Shown: positions 56,859-64,000 of the stretch, one piece after another
Layout: every line of letters begins with the position of its first letter
Numbering within the stretch: the first letter of the stretch is position 1
Assembly: GCA_025617745.1 (NCBI GenBank)
Contig: CM046871.1
Coordinates: 29,280,433 to 29,344,432 of the forward strand
Length of the DNA: 64,000 nucleotides
Source: Heliocidaris erythrogramma
Taxonomy: Eukaryota; Echinodermata; Echinoidea; Camarodonta; Echinometridae
Direction of reading: 5' to 3'
Notes under the pieces: model-generated
What the model was told of the DNA's origin: nothing
Database searches by the model: none
The model's input: the letters and a program-made list of their open reading frames with translations, nothing else
Position numbers and translations under genes: made by a program

Positions 56859-57475
56859 GTGAGTTAGACTTAAGGAATATGTAATCATGGAATCCTTTAA
56901 AGGTGTTCTGGTGTTCTGGCTATGAAACTTGATTTCTAAAGGAACTTTCTATTGGTCTTTTTTTTTTTAAAGATTATGTAGTCCTTCTAAATGTTCATCA
57001 TGAAGTAAATGGTTGCTTGGACCAACACAATGTAAATATTATGTACAAAAATATTACTGAAATTGACAAACTACAATGGACAAAACTTGAGGATTAGTTA
57101 CACTTAAAACCACTAACACCAATTTGGATATATGGGACAATGCAATCTTTTGATTGACCCAATTTCATTATCTTATACCTTGCTCAATATTTGACATAAA
57201 CATTTTGATTGACACATATTTATTTGTAGGTTTTTAATTTGAAGTTTAGATTTTGTTTCAAATTATAAGAATTTTGTTTTCATCATAGCCAGAAGTGTAG
57301 ACTACTTTAATTTTTTTGCATTGAAGGGAAGTAGATAGGTTGTTGACTTTTGATTAGAAGTAATGAGTCATTGCCCGTCAGTTGTTGCAATGGTTGGAAG
57401 CTTGTGGTAAAGTAGCTTCACTGGCATACATTTACATGTACATGTACATGTGAATGCAAGAGATCTTGTAAAAAA

Positions 57476-57556
57476 TATATTGTCTGTTTGGAGCCAGAAG
57501 GGCGTTAACTCATATACTTTAATACAGAGTTAACGTCCTGGCTCCAAATGACGATA
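57476..57556. repeat. Short hairpin repeat, best extended member
   Basis: ATATTGTCTGTTTGGAGCCA then GAAGGGCGTTAAC mirrors GTTAACGTCC, TGGCTCCAAATGACGATAT. About 81 bp form a hairpin with a loop of about 20 nt. Confidence 0.8.
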
Positions 57557-58993
57557 TGTTTGTAAAGAGATGCCAGAGCTGAAAAGGTAACTGTACCCAA
57601 ATAAGCCAGTTCATCATTACAATTTGCACATGTGCAGATAAAGGTCATTTTTACCGAGTACAACTGACCTTTGTACGTTGTCATTTTTGACCATGTGCAT
57701 ACTTTTTTGATATGTTCAAGGGGGCCAAACTTATCTCTTTTTTTGGAAAAACTGTGGCTGCTGGAAATGTACCAATTAAATTCTCTAAAGTGATTTCTGT
57801 GGAAGACATAGTCATGAAAATTCACTCATTTAATGATAAAACCTCACAGCATTCCATCATAAGCAAAGTTAGAGTTGTGTAAGTTGGTTTATGGTATCGT
57901 TCATCAGCACCATGTTGTGCGCTATACTATCTTTGCCTGTGGCAAAAGAGGTTTCGACTATACCAGGCGTTTAAACCTTAAACCAGCAATGTTTTCCTCC
58001 ATCACTACACATGTCATTGGATACTGGGTTTGCTTTTTTTTTTGCTTGAATTCGTCCAGAAGATGTTGGAAGAGATGCTAGAATTGAAAAGACATTTTAC
58101 GAGCTGTGCTGTAATTGGGCCACTAGACCATCAGATGTTTGACTTGGTGCATGTTTTAGAGGCACTGCGCGAACACCAAAAAACAAGGTGTAATGGGCAC
58201 CTGTTTTTCCGCAAAACCACCAACACTTTTTTATTCTCGTAAAGGCTATTGATTTTATTAAAAATATTTGTGAATCTGGTTTACAGTGATAATGAAAAGG
58301 TTGAAATAAACTAAGTGTATGCTTCGTGCACCTCATACCCTGTGACAACACATGCTAACACGTTAAATGCACTTCCATCATAAGCTATGTAGTAATACGG
58401 GGTCCGCTCGCTATTCATAGAAAACCACTATTCATTTAACACGCATTATGAAAAGCGGTCCTTAATGACTAGCAAGGTTACCCTGTAATACCATATCATT
58501 TGCCACAGCAAGTACTATATTCTATGAAAAGGAAGTTATTAATACTCATAATTACCATATAACCCATTTCTACCTCTTATTTCTTATAAAATCCATTTAT
58601 ATTCTGAAAACAAGATCCCAATCTCATTTTTCTTTGGTAACCTGAGGATAAAGGTTAGCCAAAAGTAAATTGCATACACGTGTAAAAGCATCAGTTTCCA
58701 TTTTAATGTCATACCCTTTAAATCTTATATTTCACCCACACAACTTCATCTAACCCCACATATAAGATCTAGGTTTAGTGTGTTTTCCATTATTCCTATT
58801 ACCGACATACGTCCTACCACTATTATCTTCTCGTCTGGCGTGGCCTCGAAATGGGACAATTGTGACCATCTAATGCAGTTTTGAAACCATAAACCCCCTT
58901 GCTGTCATATTTAGAGATCATGTGATGCATTTGGATGTCCTTATTTTCCACCCTGCGGGGGATATTCGATACTGGACATATGAGATGAAAATA

Positions 58994-59228
58994 TGCTTTT
59001 CTTGACCGGGTCAGGTGTCCAGACTGTTTTTCCTGGACGTTTATGCTGTCATGATTTTTTTCCATGTAGTCTTTGTTCCTGGTGGCAGTGAGTTGTACGG
59101 GTGAAGATTTGCTTTTCTTGACCGGGTCAGGTGTCCAGACTGTTTTTCCTGGACGTTTATGCTGTCATGATTTTTTTTCCATGTAGTCTTTGTTCCTGGT
59201 GGCAGTGAGTTGTACAGGTGTAGATTTT
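58994..59228. repeat. Two nearly identical 117-bp tandem units
   Basis: GCTTTTCTTGACCGGGTCAG starts at 58994 and again at 59111. The units differ by a few bases and a T in a homopolymer, so the duplication is very recent or an assembly effect. Confidence 0.9.
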
Positions 59229-60589
59229 AGTATATTTGTTGGCAGTGTAAATAAGGGGCAAATAAAGGGCAAAGTGATTGGATTCAATTTTTCAGTTCCT
59301 GTCAAACATTGTACCTTTTGTGTTGATTTGACCAATAAAATAAATGATAATAATACAACCCTCTAAATACTTTTTTCTCTGCCATTAAATTTTCATCAAC
59401 GAAATTGTTCCTTAATAGGAAATTGAGGGGGCTACTTGGAGGCCTAAAAAGTTCTATTTTAGTCATTCTAGAGACAATTTACCATGAACCTCCATGCAGT
59501 TTATGATTTATCATAGAGTCGGCATACATTCAGTTGTGATAGCTTGAATAAAAATGCTTGGGAATGTATAATGAGGGAAAGAAAATTGTTTTTTCTGACA
59601 GATGTTAGAAAAAAAACACCTTTGTAGTACAATAAATTCACTATTGCTAAGGGACATTATAAGGAAAGGCTACAGTATAGGGACCATATAAGTAAAGTCC
59701 ATAACCTGGATAGTTGAAACTTTGCATTATACCTTCAATTTTCTTTCTTTGTGCTGCATTTCTCATGTCTTCTTTAGAGGTGACTCCAAAATAGAAATGT
59801 ATCTGATGAAATAAGTAAGTATCTAGCTGTCTTTTATATGAATTTGGAATGGATATACCCACTCTGTCAAGAATGTCACTCCATGAAATGAGAATTACTT
59901 TTTGTTTCAGGAGTACCATTCATCAATAAGGACATCTTTTCAGTTTTTCCCTTCATTTTTTCACTCAAAAGTGACAAAATGCGGTCGACTCTGAGAGTTT
60001 GCCTGCCACGTCAAAGGTAAGATGAGATTCATGTGATAAGAGAGTCGTGATCACCTGATACATCTAGTTTATCATGTGACTTCGTTTCCCAGTGGTTTGT
60101 CTTACTCGGGTTCCCAGCTGTCGTGAGAGAACCCAATAGCGAGCTTTTGACTCTCTTTCGTCATGTGGGGTTAGAAGGTAAAGTAAAGTGTTATTGATTG
60201 CCCCAAGAGAGAAGGGGAAATGTAAGAAGAATGATAGTTTAAAAGAATTTAAGTCAAAAGATAGTTGAAAGGAGAGATAGAGAAGGAGCAAAGGGAAGTA
60301 GATAATAAAATGAAATGAAATTTATAGAAGGATATATGGAAAAGACAGATGAAAGAATGATAGTAAGAAGGGAAAAGTAATTTCAGGAAAGAGGAGGGGC
60401 AAAGGAAGGGGAAAGAGAAGCAATGAGTGGCAGTCAATCAAATATAAAATTTAGAGGAGAATGACGATTTTAGAAGAAAATTTAGACGAAAGAACGAAGA
60501 ATAAAAGCAGAAAAAATGAGAGGGTATAGAGGAACAAGTGGTAGTCCACAATGTTAGTGAATAATGGAATAATGGTACAATGAAAGAGC

Positions 60590-61160
60590 TAGGGTATAAT
60601 TACAGTCACTAATTCAAGATTCAAGAAGTGCACATGAAAGATCAGTAGGGAGGAAAAGGATGAGAGACGGAGAAAGAAGGGAAATAGATTTGGTCAGAGA
60701 GAGAGAGAGAGAGAGAGTGGGAAGGAAACAAGACAAAGTGGTAAAAGAAGAAAGAAGAGAGAGAGGATATTGGAGAAAGAGAAGAAGAAATTGAGAAAGG
60801 GCACAGAGAGAGAGAGAGAGAGAGAGGAAGAGAATGAGAGACAGAAAGAAGGGAAAGGGGTCAGAGAGAGGGAGAGAGAAAGAGAGAGAGAGGGAGCGAA
60901 AGAAAGTAGGAAGGAAACAAGAGAAAGTGAAAATAAGAAGAATGAAGAGAAAGATAGGATATTGGAGAAAGAGAAGAAGAAGAAAATTGAGATAGGGCAG
61001 AGAGAGAGAGAGATAGAGAGGAGAGACAGAGATGAGAAGGGGAGAGGTAATTGAATAGTAGAGGAGATCCCTGTTTTAATACAGAGAACAAACTAAGTAC
61101 AGGAATGGTAGGCAAGTGTGTGTTTAATAGAGAGAGAGAGAATGGGGAGTAAAAGAGATC
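60590..61160. repeat. GA-rich low-complexity tract
   Basis: Purine-rich sequence with several (GA)n runs. Blocks such as GAGAAAGAGAAGAAG..TTGAGA recur near 60771 and 60961. Long frames on both strands are compositional. Confidence 0.85.
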
Positions 61161-61969
61161 AGACAGCAGTTGTTTACCATCTGATGTAGATTTCATCTAC
61201 AGACACAAAGGTTGCTTTCACACTACATTGAGGTATCATGAATTTGTTGCACAGAAACTGTGTAAAGCATTGTATTCAAAATTGAGTTCATGCAACTAAT
61301 GGGAATTCCCAAGATTGGTCTTGTGCCTTATCTCCTGTCTACATACATGATAATTGTCAAAAAGCTTTTCCTTTTTCCTCTTTCCTTCTCTCTCCCCCCT
61401 CTCTCTCTTTCTCTCTGAATTGTCCCTTTATTTTCTTTCAAATTTTGTCTTCTTCCTTTTTATTCAGCATCCTTTTTTTCTCCTCTTTCTTTGAAATATC
61501 ATGAAAAAGACTTCCTCACCCCAACCTGTTAAATTTGTTATTCAAACTCTTTTTAGATTAAAGTATGAACGAGCATCTGTGAATGAATGTGGCATGACGA
61601 AATAACCAGCCTGCGCATTTGTCTGCTATGGTGCTTGTTGCAAACGGCGGTTTGGCAGACATGTCCCCTTCAATTAATGCTGTGACGATCAGTGGGAATT
61701 TGATTACTTTATCTCGCCAATCTTTGAGCTAGGTTTGCCGGGTAAGCTATGATACAGCCTCTGGGTCTTTGCCATTTATGATTCTGCTATCCTGCAGTTT
61801 GAGCAGTGCAATGGCATTTCTGTAGATTACCAAGGAGCTTTCTATTTCAGCTAGTTTCTCAGAAAGCTTTCCCACAAATAGCTACACATGTATACTTATA
61901 AATCTTTATGTTTCTATAGGGAAATCATGAAACATTATTTCAAGCCTAATTTTTCTGTTCTATTTGTAG

Positions 61970-62008
61970 GATTCCTCTTACTTGGAAATCAAAGTGGTAC
62001 AGTATGAT
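61970..62008 (+). CDS. Candidate 39-nt microexon
   Basis: The acceptor TTTCTGTTCTATTTGTAG is followed by 39 nt reading DSSYLEIKVVQYD in phase 0, then the donor GTAAGGA. It is the same length and phase as the exon at 56820, so the joined peptide stays open. This is plausible coding sequence (alternating hydrophobic, charged), but the protein is not recognised. Confidence 0.45.
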
Positions 62009-62043
62009 GTAAGGAAAGAACCTCATTTTCTTTCAGGTTTTAA

Positions 62044-62456
62044 GCCTTTCAGGATAGGAATTATTTAAGGGCTAAATTAATCACATATTTGTTCTTCAGA
62101 TTGGCAACAATAATATTTTTCTTTTAGTACTACATGGTTGTAATAAGATGGAATGTCCTTGAAAACAGTATACATGGTTAACAATTTTGTTGAAAAGTTG
62201 AAGAAATTGCCAATTTGGATAAAAAACAATGATTTTAAGCCTCTCAGTTTGTTGTCAATTTAAGAATTTTAAAGCTTACTCTCATTATTGAATTTCCTGG
62301 CATCAACGCAATATAGTAATTCAACGAAAATGGACATAATGTGTGCAGAAATTTTTGCTTTTTCTACTCATGCATCTGGTATATTTTTTAGAGCTCTGAA
62401 TCAAAAGTTATTTGGCCACTACAAAATGTGTGTCAGTAGTCTTGAAAGGGTTAAAC
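62044..62456 (-). mobile_element. ~420-bp DNA element, copy C
   Basis: Inverted relative to copies A (3311) and B (7944). Shared blocks include CCAATTTGGATAAAAAACAA, TTTGTTGTCAATTTAAGAAT-like sequence and GAGCTCTGAATCAAAAGTTA. The end GTCTTGAAAGGGTTA matches copy A. It is uninterrupted and starts 36 bp after the candidate exon at 61970. Confidence 0.65.
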
Positions 62457-62474
62457 TGGGGGTAATATATGGTC

Positions 62475-62540
62475 TGTTGAGAGCTAGAAGGGTGTTAACT
62501 CTTGTCATTTAGTATAGAGTTAACTCCCTTCTTACACACA
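62475..62540. repeat. Short hairpin repeat member
   Basis: GAGAGCTAGAAGGGTGTTAA pairs with GTTAACTCCCTTCTTACAC. Confidence 0.65.
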
Positions 62541-62595
62541 GCAGAAAGACATTTTGATGTCACATGCAGATTTCTTTTCTGAAATTTGTCTTCTG

Positions 62596-62656
62596 ATGCA
62601 AAAAGGGCATTCACTTTATGTTAAAGAATGTTATATTAACACCCTTCTGGCTCCAA
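62596..62656. repeat. Short hairpin repeat member, decayed left arm
   Basis: ATGCAAAAAGGGCATTCACT is the decayed left arm; TTAACACCCTTCTGGCTCC is the intact right arm. Confidence 0.55.
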
Positions 62657-63354
62657 TTCGAGTAGATGATTCATAATTTCCTCCAAAATTCCTTTGTTGG
62701 GAAATGATAGTTATGTAGGAAAATGATCAGTTCCTTTTGATGGAACATAGATGTGTTCTTTACAAATCTATTATTAGATATGTACAAAATCATCAGTATA
62801 TATATGTTGACAATCGATACAATTTCATATGAAGAGTGGCCCACATGCTTTTGTATATAACTCTTAGAAATGATTGGCCATTTACATTTTCATGAAAAAT
62901 GTAAACTTAATTCACCGCTTCAACCTTCACTATTTATTGTGTATCTATCAGGGCAGCATTGTTCATTCTTTTCAGCAGAATGTCCTTTTAAGAGGAATTT
63001 ATTCATGACATTCATGTACGCATTCATTCCATCAAGCTCTCTCTCTCGCCCCCGATTCAAATCAGAACTACAAGGTAGCGCATTCAAATAAAACCACCTT
63101 CAAACACCCCCATAGATAAAAGACGAGATGAGAAAAAAAAGCCCAAAAGCCGTTTGGAGTGGGAATGATGACGTGCATGTGCATTGAAAGAAATCAATTT
63201 GTGTCCTCAATTTTCAGGGGTAAATACGAGGAGTGCGAGGAATTGAAACAAAAGTGAGAACGAGAGTTATTCAGAGCATGAATTGCCGTTAACAGACATC
63301 TGTTCTTTACTATGGAGGAATGTCCCGGGAGCACTCGGCTGCATGCCTACTCGC

Positions 63355-63790
63355 AGAGGTTAAAGCTTTAGGTAACAGTTTTAAACTTCATGTTTAATTC
63401 AGATTTAGTTGTCAGGTTATGAGTTGTGACTGTATTTTGGCTTCAGGTATAAACAGTTTTGTACTTTATGTTTAGTTCCGATTTAGTTCACTGTAAGATT
63501 ATGACTGCATTTTGGCTTTAGGTAATAGTTTTGTACTTCATGCTTAATTCTGGTTTATATTTAAGTTTATGACGGCATTTCAGCTTCAGGTAACAGTTTT
63601 AATCTTCATTCTGATTGCATTTTGGATTTGTAGGTAACAGTTTAGGACTTCACGCTTCATTCTTATTTTTTTAATGTTGACTGCATTTCGGGTTTAGGTA
63701 ATTGTTTTTAATTCCATGTTTAATTCTGATTCAGTTGCAAAATTATGATCGCATTTTGGCTTTAGGTATTACAGTTTTTTCTTCTTTGTC
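63355..63790 (+). repeat. Six to seven ~70-bp tandem units carrying AG|GTAA
   Basis: Units begin at AGGTAACAGTTTTAAACTTC and run through TTCATGTTTAATTCAGATTT and ATGACTGCATTTTGGCTTT to the next AGGTA. Boundaries lie near 63371, 63446, 63521, 63588, 63633, 63696 and 63764. Each boundary places a T-rich stretch and TAG or CAG directly before GTA. Confidence 0.8.
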
Positions 63791-64000
63791 TTAATTTTAA
63801 ATTTGCCACTGTGTTTTTATACTATATATCTTGTAGGTTTTCAGCCCCATTTTTTTTTCTCTTAAGTTCATGTTATATTTTGTTTCAGCTGTTTACATTG
63901 GATACATATATTTTGTAAGTTTCAAACAGCATTCCTGCTTTTATTAATAATGATAATAATTTCAACCTTTTTTCTAATTTGCCTTTGTGAATACATTTGT

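Noticed and set aside
60770..61196. Charged ERER/KEKK frame and its Ser/Leu-rich reverse
   Set aside because: Compositional product of a GA-rich tract.
1..64000. CRISPR array, phage, integrated virus or bacterial defence system
   Set aside because: No spaced direct repeats, cas genes, integrase or viral reading frames; gene structure is clearly that of an animal genome.

Overview
This is eukaryotic, intron-rich, AT-rich animal DNA. Exons are short (about 40-280 bp), bounded by GT..AG sites, and separated by kilobase introns full of short inverted-repeat elements and tRNA-derived SINE remnants. Motifs of the TACATGTA type recur throughout. Together these suggest a marine invertebrate deuterostome, most likely an echinoderm; this is an inference from gene content and repeat style, not a database match. 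There is no sign of a prokaryotic operon, a CRISPR array or an intact virus.

Layout. (1) 1-5.6 kb, + strand: the 3' end of an unrecognised gene with two duplicated alternative last exons. (2) 11.1-22.0 kb, - strand: a nearly complete KICS2 (C12orf66) gene, a KICSTOR subunit of the mTORC1 amino-acid-sensing pathway, in 10 exons; the short last exon was not found. (3) 26.6-30.4 kb, + strand: a complete six-exon aprataxin-like gene (HIT hydrolase plus C2H2 zinc finger) with no FHA domain. (4) 35.4-50.7 kb, - strand: 19 exons of a cohesin STAG/SA subunit; its N-terminal part is lost at a 500-N assembly gap that is followed by an artefactual poly-C run. (5) 51.3-64 kb: mostly non-coding DNA, with three small candidate exons of an unknown + strand gene (56.66, 56.82 and 61.97 kb) that join in one open frame. 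KICS2 and the aprataxin-like gene are head to head; the aprataxin-like gene and STAG are tail to tail. The genes have unrelated housekeeping roles and no functional clustering is implied.

Two things stand out. First, introns of STAG and KICS2 contain at least seven degenerate partial copies of neighbouring exons in the same orientation. Some keep the splice site and reading frame, notably a KICS2 exon 8 copy at 14.2 kb. The unknown 5' gene has a fully intact duplicated last exon, so local exon duplication recurs across three genes. Second, the non-coding DNA carries many foldback families. One is an approximately 50-85 bp near-perfect hairpin, with core GAGCCAGAAGGGTGTTAAC, in about eleven copies. 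Another is a pair of Helentron-like elements with central 150-bp tandem repeats (6 versus 11 units), one in KICS2 and one in STAG.
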